From the NCBI RefSeq assembly GCF_025060375.1, contig NZ_JANXCG010000067.1:1-52410 (forward strand): a stretch of DNA of 52,410 bases, written 5' to 3'. Below, piece by piece: positions 31,700 through 41,362 of this stretch. The stretch comes from Meiothermus sp. (GTDB taxonomy: Bacteria; Deinococcota; Deinococci; Deinococcales; Thermaceae). How positions within the stretch are numbered: the first letter of the stretch is position 1; every line of letters starts with the position of its first letter. Below the pieces are notes generated by a model. The model ran no database searches, was not told the DNA's origin, and saw only the letters and a program-made list of their open reading frames with translations. The translations under genes and the position numbers were made by a program.

Positions 31700-32686
31700 C
31701 TAGAGCAACCCCGCCTCGCGCAGCAGGCGCAGGGCAGTCTCGAGGGGCAGCTTCTCAAAGTCTACCTTGGGGCTCTTGGCCACAGCCTGGTTGAGGGGCA
31801 GCAGGCTGCTGCTCAAGACCACCCCCCGGCCTACGGGATACTCGATGATCTCGCTGGTGAAGAACTGCTGAGCCTTAGGCGAGAGCAACCAGAGCAGGAA
31901 GCGGTTAGCGGCCTGGATGTTCTTGCTGGTCTTGAGAATGCCCGCCCCGGTTACCAGAGCCAGGTTGCCCGCGTCCCCATCGGCGAAGTAGTAGGTCCCA
32001 ATCTGCTGACCGGCCCGCACAAAGCGCTGGATGTAGTAGTGGTTGGTGGAACCCAGGTCAATCTCCCCCGAGCGGATGGCCTCCATCATGGCCGGGTTGG
32101 AAGGGTAGGCCTTGGGCTCCAGGGCCTTCATCTCGGCCAGCCACTGGCGGGTGCGGGCCTCGCCAAACTGCAGCACCATGGCCGCGATCATGTCCTGGAA
32201 GCTGCTGTAGGTAGGTGTCCATCCAATGCGGCCTTTGTACTGGGTTAGCTTGGGCAGGTCCAGGATGCTCCTGGGCAGCTCCTCGGGCTTAACCTTGGCC
32301 GGGTTGTAGGCCAGCACCCGCAGGCGCACCGTCAGGGGCACCCACTGCCGGCTGGCCGGCAGAAACGCCGTCACCCGTTGGGCAATGGGGTCGGGTACCC
32401 GCAGGAACAGCCCCCGCTCGGCGGCCACCCCCAGGGCCCCCGCCGTGTTGCCCCAGAAAATATCGGCTGGGCTGCGGCTTCCCTCCTCCTGCAGGGCCGC
32501 TAGAATCTCCGCATCCCGACCGTAGCGCACATTAACTTTGATGCCGGTCTCTGCTTCAAACTGCCGGACCAGAGGCTCTACCAAAGCCTGACCCCGTCCG
32601 CTGTACACGGTGAGGGTTGCTTGCTGAGCCTGAGCCAGGCTCGCAAAGGCCAGGGCTGCTCCAACCAGAACCGATTGCAGTTTCAC
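31700..32686 (-). CDS. Iron(III)-type ABC transporter substrate-binding protein
   Basis: Extracellular solute-binding protein family 1, 328 residues, resembling FbpA/FutA ferric binding proteins. The signal peptide (about 20 residues) ends in AQAQ; the mature protein begins LTVYSGRGQALVEPLV, and the C-terminal region has EIIEYPVGRGV. The GTG start at 32686 has AGGAGGT 7 nt upstream, and a consensus promoter lies further up. No permease or ATPase is adjacent; the convergent neighbour is a pseudogene. Iron as ligand is inferred from the family. Confidence 0.88.
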   Translation of the reverse strand: MKLQSVLVGAALAFASLAQAQQATLTVYSGRGQALVEPLVRQFEAETGIKVNVRYGRDAEILAALQEEGSRSPADIFWGNTAGALGVAAERGLFLRVPDPIAQRVTAFLPASRQWVPLTVRLRVLAYNPAKVKPEELPRSILDLPKLTQYKGRIGWTPTYSSFQDMIAAMVLQFGEARTRQWLAEMKALEPKAYPSNPAMMEAIRSGEIDLGSTNHYYIQRFVRAGQQIGTYYFADGDAGNLALVTGAGILKTSKNIQAANRFLLWLLSPKAQQFFTSEIIEYPVGRGVVLSSSLLPLNQAVAKSPKVDFEKLPLETALRLLREAGLL

Positions 32687-32732
32687 TTTCCACCTCCTGC
32701 AAAAATTTCAAGTCGTTGCCGACTCCAGGGTG

Positions 32733-32761
32733 AGTCTACGGACCGGCCTGGCAAATGTCAA
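32733..32761 (-). promoter_or_regulatory. Promoter of the iron-type binding protein gene
   Basis: On the minus strand TTGACA (32761-32756) and TAGACT (32738-32733), spaced 17 nt, set in an unusually AT-rich patch (32755-32810). Confidence 0.82.
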
Positions 32762-32870
32762 GTATTCCAATCGGATTTACTAACTTTTTGAAAACAGGAC
32801 CTATTCGCATTAGGCCCATGCCCAGGTGGTCCAGCCGCCGGGCAGCACCTCCCCCATCCCTAAAAGCGCC

Positions 32871-33905
32871 TCACTCGAGGGTCCGCAGCGCCGCGGCAGC
32901 CTCCTGGAAGCCCGGCCGGTACCCCAACGCCGCCCGGAGGTCGGCCCTCGCCCCTCGCAGGTCCCCCAGCGCCCCCCGAGCCCTTCCCCGCCAGTAGAGG
33001 CTCTCCTCGTGGTCCGGGGCTCGAGCCAGCACCCCATCGGCCAGGGCCATGACCTCCGCGTAACGGCCTGAGCGGTAGTAGGCCTCGTAAGGGCCAAACT
33101 GGTACCAGAGCATCCGCCAAGGCCAGCCAAAAGCCCCACCCCCCACAGGACGGGGGTCGAGGCCCCGGTCTGGCGGCATCCGGCGGGAGCGGTCAAAGGC
33201 CAAAGCGGCGTCCTGGGGCCGTCCCAGCGCCAGCCAGGCGCTGCCTAGGTTGAACCAGGGAAAAGGGCTGGGAGGGCCCTCCCGAATCTCCTGCTGGGCC
33301 CGCTCTGCGGCCAAGCGAGCCTCAAACCCCACCCGCCGCCGCTCCCCTAGTACGGCCCAAAGCCGCTCCTGGTGAGATTTCGGATAGACCACCAAGTAGG
33401 TCCGGCCAAAAACCCGCCAAAGCCGGTCCAGCTCGCCGTAGGGAAGGAGAACCCGGGGGCCGAGGTAGCTGTCCAGGGCGTGGAAGACCCTCCGGGCCCG
33501 GTCGTAGCCCACCAGCAACCGGTAGTGCCCCATCCCCCCATGATCGGGGGTCACAAACCAGGTCTCCACAACCACCGGAAAGCCCGCCCCAAGGAGCCGC
33601 TCGAGGAGCCCCCAATCCCCGGCCACCCCCTGGTGGGCGCCGAAACCCAAGCCCCGGGCGTAGGCCACCATCTCCTCTGGGCTCACGTTCTTGTCATTGG
33701 GGTTGGGCTTCAGCACCGGGGCGATCTGGTACTGGGTCTCAGGACGCCCCCAGTAGCTCAGGGCCATCCCCAAGGTGGCCGGACCGCAGTTGTTGAAGCG
33801 CTGGTACTCGTGCCGAATACCCCTCAACAAGAGGGCCTCCTGGGCCTTGGCCGCGGGATAGGCCAGCAGCGCCCCAAGGCCCCACAACACCCAGAAGGGC
33901 AACAC
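32871..33905 (-). CDS. C39-like cysteine peptidase with C-terminal TPR-like repeats
   Basis: Exported protein of 344 residues. After a signal peptide (residues 1-21), a C39-type papain-like domain shows the catalytic cysteine in FNNCGPATLGMALSYWG (C40), the histidine in GGMGHYRLLVGYD and the aspartate in ALDSYLGP. Residues about 215-344 contain TPR-like helical pairs (FNLGSAWLALGRPQDAALAFDRS is the clearest start). It probably acts outside the membrane as a peptidase or peptidase-like sensor. The GTG start at 33905 lies 6 nt after TATACT; an alternative RBS GGGAGG also abuts it. Confidence 0.82.
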   Translation of the reverse strand: MLPFWVLWGLGALLAYPAAKAQEALLLRGIRHEYQRFNNCGPATLGMALSYWGRPETQYQIAPVLKPNPNDKNVSPEEMVAYARGLGFGAHQGVAGDWGLLERLLGAGFPVVVETWFVTPDHGGMGHYRLLVGYDRARRVFHALDSYLGPRVLLPYGELDRLWRVFGRTYLVVYPKSHQERLWAVLGERRRVGFEARLAAERAQQEIREGPPSPFPWFNLGSAWLALGRPQDAALAFDRSRRMPPDRGLDPRPVGGGAFGWPWRMLWYQFGPYEAYYRSGRYAEVMALADGVLARAPDHEESLYWRGRARGALGDLRGARADLRAALGYRPGFQEAAAALRTLE

Positions 33906-33911
33906 CCTCCC

Positions 33912-33917
33912 AGTATA
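33912..33917 (-). promoter_or_regulatory. -10 box of the C39-like peptidase gene (leaderless type)
   Basis: TATACT on the minus strand, 6 nt before GTG 33905. Confidence 0.55.
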
Positions 33918-33953
33918 GGCCCAGGCTGGCTCAAGGGGACCGGGTACCCCTAC

Positions 33954-34415
33954 CTAGCCGCGCTGAAGGCCTGCCGCCTCCACCAGGGACTCTTCGCTGG
34001 GCCAACGGCCCGCTTTCAGCTCGCGAAGCAGGTACTCGCTCATGCGACCCAGGGCGTCACGAACCCTGCGCCACTCCGCCAACTCCCTTCCGCTAGGGTC
34101 TGGAAAGGAAACGTGCCGCCTCTGGGTCTGGGCCGGGTAGGCAGGACAACGCTCAGCTGCCGCATCGCAAACCGTGAGGACAAGGTCAAAGTTCCAGGGG
34201 TCGGGCAGTTCAAACAGGGTCTTGGAGGTATGGCCGCTCAGGTCTATGCCCACCTCGGCCATCACCGATACCGCCTCGGGCTTGACCCGCGTCTTCTCCG
34301 TTCCTGCCGAGAAAACCTGGGCAGGAAGCCCTATCTGCTCCGCCCAGTGGCGCAGCCAACCCTCGGCCATCTGGCTGCGGGCCGAATTGTGGGTGCAGAG
34401 GACCAGGATTCTCAC
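33954..34415 (-). CDS. arsC: Arsenate reductase, thioredoxin-linked (LMW phosphatase fold)
   Basis: Reduces arsenate to arsenite. Of its 153 residues, the P-loop CTHNSAR holds nucleophile C7 and R13; the redox pair C83 and C90 (TVCDAAAERC) distinguishes thioredoxin-coupled ArsC from ordinary tyrosine phosphatases; the general acid is in FPDPSG. The GTG start lies behind an AT-rich TAATAATAACCTCA. No ars efflux pump or ArsR gene is next to it, so arsenite export must be encoded elsewhere. Confidence 0.9.
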   Translation of the reverse strand: MRILVLCTHNSARSQMAEGWLRHWAEQIGLPAQVFSAGTEKTRVKPEAVSVMAEVGIDLSGHTSKTLFELPDPWNFDLVLTVCDAAAERCPAYPAQTQRRHVSFPDPSGRELAEWRRVRDALGRMSEYLLRELKAGRWPSEESLVEAAGLQRG

Positions 34416-34473
34416 TGAGGTTATTATTAGACACTTTTTTTCACGGCAACGTCAGGCGGTCGGCCCGCTTTGA

Positions 34474-35203
<730 letters not shown>

Positions 35204-35231
35204 AGGGGAGTAGCCTCACCTGGGGCTTAGA

Positions 35232-36335
35232 ATGACAGAGTTCCTCAAAGCCATCGGCATTGCCAACCCCGGAGGCACTGGCTGGCTCACGGTGGTCTTC
35301 ACCTTCGTGGCGGCTTGGATAGTGACCTGGCGCTTCATCCCACGGGTGCGCCAGTTTGCGCTCAAGGTAGGCTGGGCCGACCACCCCAACGCTCGGCGGC
35401 TCAACAAGGAACCCCTGCCCAATGCGGGAGGGCTGGCCATCTTCGCCGGTGTGGTGGCGGCTCTGGTCGTAGCCACCGCCCTGCGGCCCATCCTCATTCA
35501 AGAGGTGCAGGTGCAGGTGCTGGCCATCCTCTTGGGGGGGTCCATCCTGGTTCTGGTGGGCTTTGTGGACGACCAGTTTGGCCTGCCGCCCCTGTTTCGG
35601 TTGCTTGTGCAGCTCCTAGCAGCGTTGCTGTTGGTGGCGGTAGACATCCGCTTCCACGCGGCTTTCGGCACCGCCCTAGACCCCCTGCTGGGCATCCTGC
35701 TCACCTTGGTCTGGGTCGTCGGTATCACCAATGCGGTCAACCTGATGGACGGGGTGGACGGCCTGGCCGGAGGGGTAGCCTTTATCACCGCCATGAGCCT
35801 TCTGGCCGTCTCAGCCCAAAGCCCCCAGTGGGCCGCGGCCACCCTGGTGCTGTCCGCTTTGGCTGGGGCCGCACTGGGCTTTTTGCGGCACAACTTCTAC
35901 CCATCCAAAATCATCATGGGCGATGCCGGAGCCTACTTTTTTGGGTATGTGCTGGCCGCCACTGCGCTTTTGGGCAGCCTCAAGCTCACCACTGCCTTCT
36001 CCTTGGTGCCCACCGCGCTTTTCCTGCTCTTGCCGATTCTGGACACCACCCAGGTGTTCGTGCAGCGGCTTTTGCGGGGGCAAAACCCTATGGCCACCCC
36101 TGGCAAGGACCACATCCACCATCGGCTGCTGGCCCGGGGCTTCTCCCAGCGGCGCACCACCCTGACGCTTTGGACCATCACCCTGCTGTTCAATCTGCTG
36201 GCCATGCGGGTGCAAGGCCTAAGCCCCCTGGTCATAGGGGTAACCGCTCTGGGCACCGCCCTGCTGCTGGGGTTTACAGTCTGGCGAAAGCTCCGGGCAG
36301 TATGGAAAGAAGCTGAAGGAGCGGCCCACCCCTAA
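35232..36335 (+). CDS. Glycosyltransferase family 4, WecA/TagO-like
   Basis: Polytopic membrane enzyme of 367 residues that transfers a sugar-1-phosphate from a UDP-sugar to undecaprenyl phosphate, starting a surface polymer. Conserved cytoplasmic motifs are in order: [35 protein letters not shown] and the HIHHRLL loop that separates WecA/TagO from MraY. About ten membrane segments are visible. No clear ribosome binding site precedes ATG 35232, and a TAGAAT overlaps the start. The following gene is ldh. Confidence 0.9.
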   Translation: MTEFLKAIGIANPGGTGWLTVVFTFVAAWIVTWRFIPRVRQFALKVGWADHPNARRLNKEPLPNAGGLAIFAGVVAALVVATALRPILIQEVQVQVLAILLGGSILVLVGFVDDQFGLPPLFRLLVQLLAALLLVAVDIRFHAAFGTALDPLLGILLTLVWVVGITNAVNLMDGVDGLAGGVAFITAMSLLAVSAQSPQWAAATLVLSALAGAALGFLRHNFYPSKIIMGDAGAYFFGYVLAATALLGSLKLTTAFSLVPTALFLLLPILDTTQVFVQRLLRGQNPMATPGKDHIHHRLLARGFSQRRTTLTLWTITLLFNLLAMRVQGLSPLVIGVTALGTALLLGFTVWRKLRAVWKEAEGAAHP

Positions 36336-36442
36336 GGGGCCTTGCACCCTTGTGAGGGCAGGGCAACCCAAGCGCCGCCCTTGTCGCGCGGAAGGGGTGC
36401 AGCCGTCGGGATAACCGCACGAGAAACCCCAAAAGCGCATGA

Positions 36443-37429
<987 letters not shown>

Positions 37430-37752
37430 AGCCTCCCCCAATTCTCCACCGAAAGGCAGGGGGCACGGTCCCTTCTGCAAGCCAAAGCACCACCTCAAAG
37501 GGTTTCCCCCACCGGGGCCAATGTCCCCAAAGCCACAAGGCTCGGGCCACCTCCGGCAAGACTGCTCCAGCAGATGGAAGGAGTAGAGGTTTCGGCCTGG
37601 GGAAAGCCTCGTTCTCCGCGTGCTCTTTTTGTCGGTGCGGGGCTCTGCGGTTTGGGAGCACCTCACACGTACTGCTTGGTGAGGGTTTTTCCCTGGCGAA
37701 CCTCCCCCAGAATAGCCCGGTAGCGGCAGGCCAGATTCTATTGGGCTTCCGG
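37430..37752. other. 323-base stretch without a recognisable gene
   Basis: Between ldh and the ABC-2 permease. Open frames exist on both strands but none has an RBS, a -10 box at the right distance or a family motif. Codon use is unlike the flanks. It may hold decayed coding sequence brought in with ldh, but I cannot identify any. No hairpin with a T-run was found. Confidence 0.4.
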
Positions 37753-38532
37753 TCAGCTCGAGGCCGAGGTGTAGCTCCTAAGAGCCACCCGCCACAAAAG
37801 TCGGGACAATCCCAACAAGCCCAACGCCAGCCCCACGGACAGCGCCAGGCTCGAGGCGCCCAACCGTCCCAGCACCGCCTCAGCCGGAACGGTGGTCAGG
37901 AAAGCCACCGGCACCACAAAGGTAAAGACGAACCGGTAGGCTGGCGGAAAGGCCTGAATGGGAAAGCGTCCCGCCTCCAGAAGAGCCCTGAGCACCTCTA
38001 CGGCGTTGGCAACCTTCACAAACCAGATGCTGCTCGAGGCGATGACGAACCACAAGCTGTAGAGGATGAGCATTGCCAGGAGCAGAAGGCCCAAGCCCAG
38101 CAGGTAGTCCAGCGGTCCAAGCCCCAGCCGCACCCCCGCGTACAGCCAGAGGCCCAGGCCTATGAGAAGGTCGGTAAGACCCCAGGGAGAAAGGCTCCGG
38201 CAGGAAAGCCAAAATTGGCTGTCTATGGGCTTCAGCAGGACAAAGTCCAGGGTCCCTTTCTGCACGTGCTCCACAATACGGCCGAGGTTGGGGTACAAAA
38301 GCACAGAGGAAAAACCATCCAGCATCAAAAAGGCCGACAGAACCAAAAGAGCCTCCTCAAACCGCCACCCTCCCGGCTGGTAGCCGCCCTGGTACAGCAG
38401 CGAGATACCGAACAGGCTACCCAAGGCCCCCCCAACCGCAGAAAGGGCGGCGAGCGAAAAGTTGCTGCGGTACTCCAGCTCCGCTGCCAAAGACGTACCC
38501 CAAAAACGCCACAGCACCCGCAGGTAACGCAC
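37753..38532 (-). CDS. ABC-2 type transporter permease (DUF990-like)
   Basis: Integral membrane protein of about 260 residues with six hydrophobic segments. RFWGTSLAAELEYRSNF near the front and LLYPNLGRIVEHVQKGTLDFVL in the loop are typical of ABC2_membrane_6. An ATG at 38538 is in frame, but it directly abuts a TAGACT box; GTG 38532 lies 6 nt after that box, as in the other leaderless genes, so I prefer it. Such permeases normally come with an ATPase and a second permease gene; neither is here. Confidence 0.85.
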   Translation of the reverse strand: MRYLRVLWRFWGTSLAAELEYRSNFSLAALSAVGGALGSLFGISLLYQGGYQPGGWRFEEALLVLSAFLMLDGFSSVLLYPNLGRIVEHVQKGTLDFVLLKPIDSQFWLSCRSLSPWGLTDLLIGLGLWLYAGVRLGLGPLDYLLGLGLLLLAMLILYSLWFVIASSSIWFVKVANAVEVLRALLEAGRFPIQAFPPAYRFVFTFVVPVAFLTTVPAEAVLGRLGASSLALSVGLALGLLGLSRLLWRVALRSYTSASS

Positions 38533-38538
38533 CCCCAT

Positions 38539-38544
38539 AGTCTA
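38539..38544 (-). promoter_or_regulatory. -10 box of the ABC-2 permease gene
   Basis: TAGACT on the minus strand, touching ATG 38538 and 6 nt before GTG 38532. Confidence 0.5.
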
Positions 38545-38633
38545 CCCATCCGGCCCTCTGCACCCCTTGCCCCCAGGCTGGGCCCGATGTAGTTTTGGTG
38601 TATGCCCCGCTAGGGGCCGAAAGCTCGAGCCGC

Positions 38634-38862
38634 TCTCGGTGGCTGGGCGCGTAGTCCAGCCTTAAAGTGGGGAAGTCCGGTGAGAATCCGGCACTGTTGC
38701 GCAGCGGTGTGGGGCGCTGGAGCGCCCCGAGTCCGAATACCTGCCGAGAAGTCCTCCGGAGCCGCAACGGAGGACTCCCGCGCATCACGGGAGAGATACG
38801 GGGTTCCCGTTCTCTTGGGCCTTTGCCCAGCGAAATCCAAGCTCGAGCTTCAGGGAGCCAAA
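38634..38862 (+). ncRNA. Cobalamin riboswitch
   Basis: The closing stem TCTCGG (38634-38639) pairs with CCGAGA (38743-38748). A GGCTGG/CCAGCC hairpin follows, then the conserved core GGGGAAGTCCGGTGAGAATC, and AATACCTGCC near the 3' side. Behind the aptamer come a 9-bp hairpin (38749-38775), a TCCCG/CGGGA hairpin and an AGAG..ACGGG/CCCGT.CTCT hairpin (38791-38814), the likely expression platform. It precedes the B12 uptake and synthesis genes. B12 binding should lower expression; whether by termination or by blocking translation is not clear. Confidence 0.92.
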
Positions 38863-39729
38863 ATGAAACGTGTGTTTTCCCTCCTTCTGGCGTTTGTCCT
38901 AAGCCTCGCTCTAGCCCAGTTTCCCCTCACCCTCACCGACGATCAAGGCCGCAGCATCACGCTGCAAAAACCGCCCCAACGCATCGTGACCATGCTGCCC
39001 TCGGCCACGGAGACCATCTGCTCGCTTTCTGAAACGGCCTGCAGGCGCATTGTGGCCACCGACCAGTTCTCCAACTGGCCGGAGCAGGTAAAAAGCCTGC
39101 CCAAGGCCGGCGGCCTCATCAACCCCAACCCCGAGCTGATCGTCTCCCTCAAGCCCGACCTGGTCATTGTGAACTCGGCCCGGCTGGTGGAGCCCCTGGA
39201 GCGGGCCGGCATCCCGGTCTACATCACCCGCCCCCAGACCTTTGCCGACATCTTCCGCACTGCCCGGGTCTACGGCGAGATGCTGGGCATGCGGGCCGAG
39301 GCCGAGCGGCTGGTGGCCCGCATCCAGGCTGAGGTGTTCGCCCTGGAAAGCCGCGCCGCCAAGGCTAAGGAACGCCCGCTGGTCTACTACGAGATCGACC
39401 CCACCCCCTACACCGCTGGACCGGCCTCCTTCATCGGTACGCTCATCGAAAAGGCCCGTGGCCGAAACATCATCCCTGCCGAGCTGGGCAACTTCCCCAA
39501 GATCAACCCCGAGCTGGTGGTGCAGCGAAGACCCCAGGTGATCGTGGTCACCCACCCCGAGGTGGGGGGCATCCGGAACCGCCCCGGCTGGGGGACCATC
39601 CCTGCGGTGCAGCAGAACCGCATCTGCGCCTTCAGCGGGGAGGCCACCGACCTGCTCTCCCGACCCGGACCCCGGGTGGCGCAGGGGCTCAGGCTCCTGA
39701 TTGAGTGCTTCCACCCGGAGCTGAAGTAG
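38863..39729 (+). CDS. btuF: Vitamin B12 ABC transporter substrate-binding protein
   Basis: Exported helical-backbone metal-receptor protein of 288 residues that delivers corrinoids to the permease. The signal peptide ([19 protein letters not shown]) is followed by [16 protein letters not shown], the BtuF/FhuD start region, and by [19 protein letters not shown]. The open frame runs back through the riboswitch to 38680; the true start is ATG 38863, with GGGAG upstream. It is the first gene under the riboswitch. Confidence 0.92.
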   Translation: MKRVFSLLLAFVLSLALAQFPLTLTDDQGRSITLQKPPQRIVTMLPSATETICSLSETACRRIVATDQFSNWPEQVKSLPKAGGLINPNPELIVSLKPDLVIVNSARLVEPLERAGIPVYITRPQTFADIFRTARVYGEMLGMRAEAERLVARIQAEVFALESRAAKAKERPLVYYEIDPTPYTAGPASFIGTLIEKARGRNIIPAELGNFPKINPELVVQRRPQVIVVTHPEVGGIRNRPGWGTIPAVQQNRICAFSGEATDLLSRPGPRVAQGLRLLIECFHPELK

Positions 39730-39732
39730 GCC

Positions 39733-40794
39733 ATGCAAGGCCGCCTGAGCCCCACCCAGAGGTGGACAGGCCTGCCCTTTGCAGCCCGGCGCACCCTCAC
39801 CTTCACCGCCCTGGCCCTCCTGTTAGGCGCGGCGCTGGTCCTGGGGGTAGGCCAGGGGGCCGTCTACGTCCCCCCGCTCGAGGTGCTCCAGGCCCTCCTG
39901 GGCCAGCGCGAAAACCCCATCGTCACCGAGCTCCGCCTGCCTCGGGTGCTGGGAGCCATGCTGGTAGGGGCGGCCTTGGGCCTGGCCGGGGCCGCCTACC
40001 AGGGCCTTTTCCGCAACCCCCTGGCCGACCCCTACCTGATGGGGGTGGCCGCCGGGGCTTCCTTCGGCTTCACCCTCACCCTGAGCCTAAGCGGTGCGCT
40101 GGCCGGCTTCGGGGCGGGCCTCTTCTTCTCCAGCCTGCCCACCACAGCGGCGCTGGGGGCCTTCCTGGGGGCCCTTCTCGCGGTCTTCCTGACCCTCATC
40201 CTGGCCGGTGGGTCCAGAAGCGGACAGCACCTTATCCTGGCCGGGGTGGTGGTGGGCAGCGTGCTCACCGGCTTCTCCACCCTTCTTCTGCTGCTGGACA
40301 CCGACCGCATCCGCGAGGTCTTCAGCTACACCCTGGGAAGTCTAGCCTTCATGGGTTGGCGAGGGGTGGGTCTGCTCTCTGCGGGGCTGGCCTTCGCGAT
40401 GCCCTTGCTTTGGGGGCTGGCCCGGGCCCTGAATGCCCTGGCGCTTGGGGAGGAGACCGCGCGAAGCCTGGGCCTGCCCCTTTCGGCCCTTCGGTTGGTG
40501 CTGATTGGCCTCTCCACACTGCTCACCTCACTCTCGGTGGTGCACGCCGGCATCATCGGGTTTGTAGGCTTTGTAGCCCCCCATGCCCTCCGGCAGCTCG
40601 TGGGGGGGGATTACCGCTACCTGCTCCCCGCCTCGGCGCTGGGCGGGGCCCTGCTGCTGGCCCTGGCCGACTGGGCTGCGCGGGTGGTGGTGCGGCCCGC
40701 CGAGCTTCCGGTGGGGGTGATCACCACCCTGCTGGGCGGGCCTTTTTTCCTCTATTTGCTTTGGCGGGCCCGGCGGGGCCTCCAGTGGGGGTAA
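39733..40794 (+). CDS. btuC: FecCD-type permease for vitamin B12
   Basis: Polytopic permease of 353 residues and about ten membrane segments, 3 nt behind btuF. Family motifs are [36 protein letters not shown] and [16 protein letters not shown]. Corrinoid specificity is inferred from the riboswitch and neighbours. The ATPase gene (btuD) that normally follows is absent; the next gene is cobO. Confidence 0.92.
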   Translation: MQGRLSPTQRWTGLPFAARRTLTFTALALLLGAALVLGVGQGAVYVPPLEVLQALLGQRENPIVTELRLPRVLGAMLVGAALGLAGAAYQGLFRNPLADPYLMGVAAGASFGFTLTLSLSGALAGFGAGLFFSSLPTTAALGAFLGALLAVFLTLILAGGSRSGQHLILAGVVVGSVLTGFSTLLLLLDTDRIREVFSYTLGSLAFMGWRGVGLLSAGLAFAMPLLWGLARALNALALGEETARSLGLPLSALRLVLIGLSTLLTSLSVVHAGIIGFVGFVAPHALRQLVGGDYRYLLPASALGGALLLALADWAARVVVRPAELPVGVITTLLGGPFFLYLLWRARRGLQWG

Positions 40795-40796
40795 AG

Positions 40797-41357
40797 ATGG
40801 AACAGCCCAAACGGGAAAAACCCTACCAAAAGCCCACCGGCCCCCGGCGGGGGCTGGTCCTGGTCTACACTGGGGAGGGCAAGGGCAAAACCACCGCCGC
40901 CTTGGGGCTGGTGCTCCGGGCGGTGGGGCGGGGCTACCGGGCGCGCGTCTTCCAGTTCATGAAGCACGAGCGCGCAGCCTTCGGCGAACACCGCGCCCTG
41001 GAACAGCTCGGGGTGGAGATTGAGGGCCTGGGCGACGGGTTTAGCTGGAAGTCCAAGGATTTGGAAAAGTCGGCGGCGCTGGCCTACCAGGGCTGGCAGA
41101 AAGCCCGTGCGGCGCTTTTCTCGGACTACTTCCTGGTTGTCTGGGACGAGATCAGCTACCCCCTGCGCTACGGCTGGGTGCCCCTGGCCGAGGTGCTCGA
41201 GGCCCTGCGGCAGAGGCCCCAAGGGGTGCACGTGGTGCTCACCGGGCGGGGCATGCCGCAGGAGATCCTCGAGCTGGCCGACACCGTGAGCGAGGTGCGC
41301 AAGCTCAAGCACGCCTTCGATGCGGGCATACCGGCCCAACGGGGGATTGAGCACTGA
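40797..41357 (+). CDS. cobO: Cob(I)alamin adenosyltransferase, CobA/CobO type
   Basis: Adenylates cobalamin or its precursors at cobalt, making the coenzyme form. Of its 186 residues, the P-loop is [12 protein letters not shown], followed by [13 protein letters not shown] and [14 protein letters not shown], as in the CobA/BtuR family. ATG 40797 follows the btuC stop by 2 nt; a longer open frame upstream runs antiphase through btuC and is not used. It is coupled with the uptake genes, suggesting immediate adenylation of imported corrinoid. Confidence 0.93.
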   Translation: MEQPKREKPYQKPTGPRRGLVLVYTGEGKGKTTAALGLVLRAVGRGYRARVFQFMKHERAAFGEHRALEQLGVEIEGLGDGFSWKSKDLEKSAALAYQGWQKARAALFSDYFLVVWDEISYPLRYGWVPLAEVLEALRQRPQGVHVVLTGRGMPQEILELADTVSEVRKLKHAFDAGIPAQRGIEH

Positions 41358-41362
41358 AGCCC

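Noticed and set aside
39705-40796. An in-frame upstream extension of cobO by 364 codons
   Set aside because: It runs through btuC in another frame; the family domain begins at ATG 40797, 2 nt after the btuC stop.
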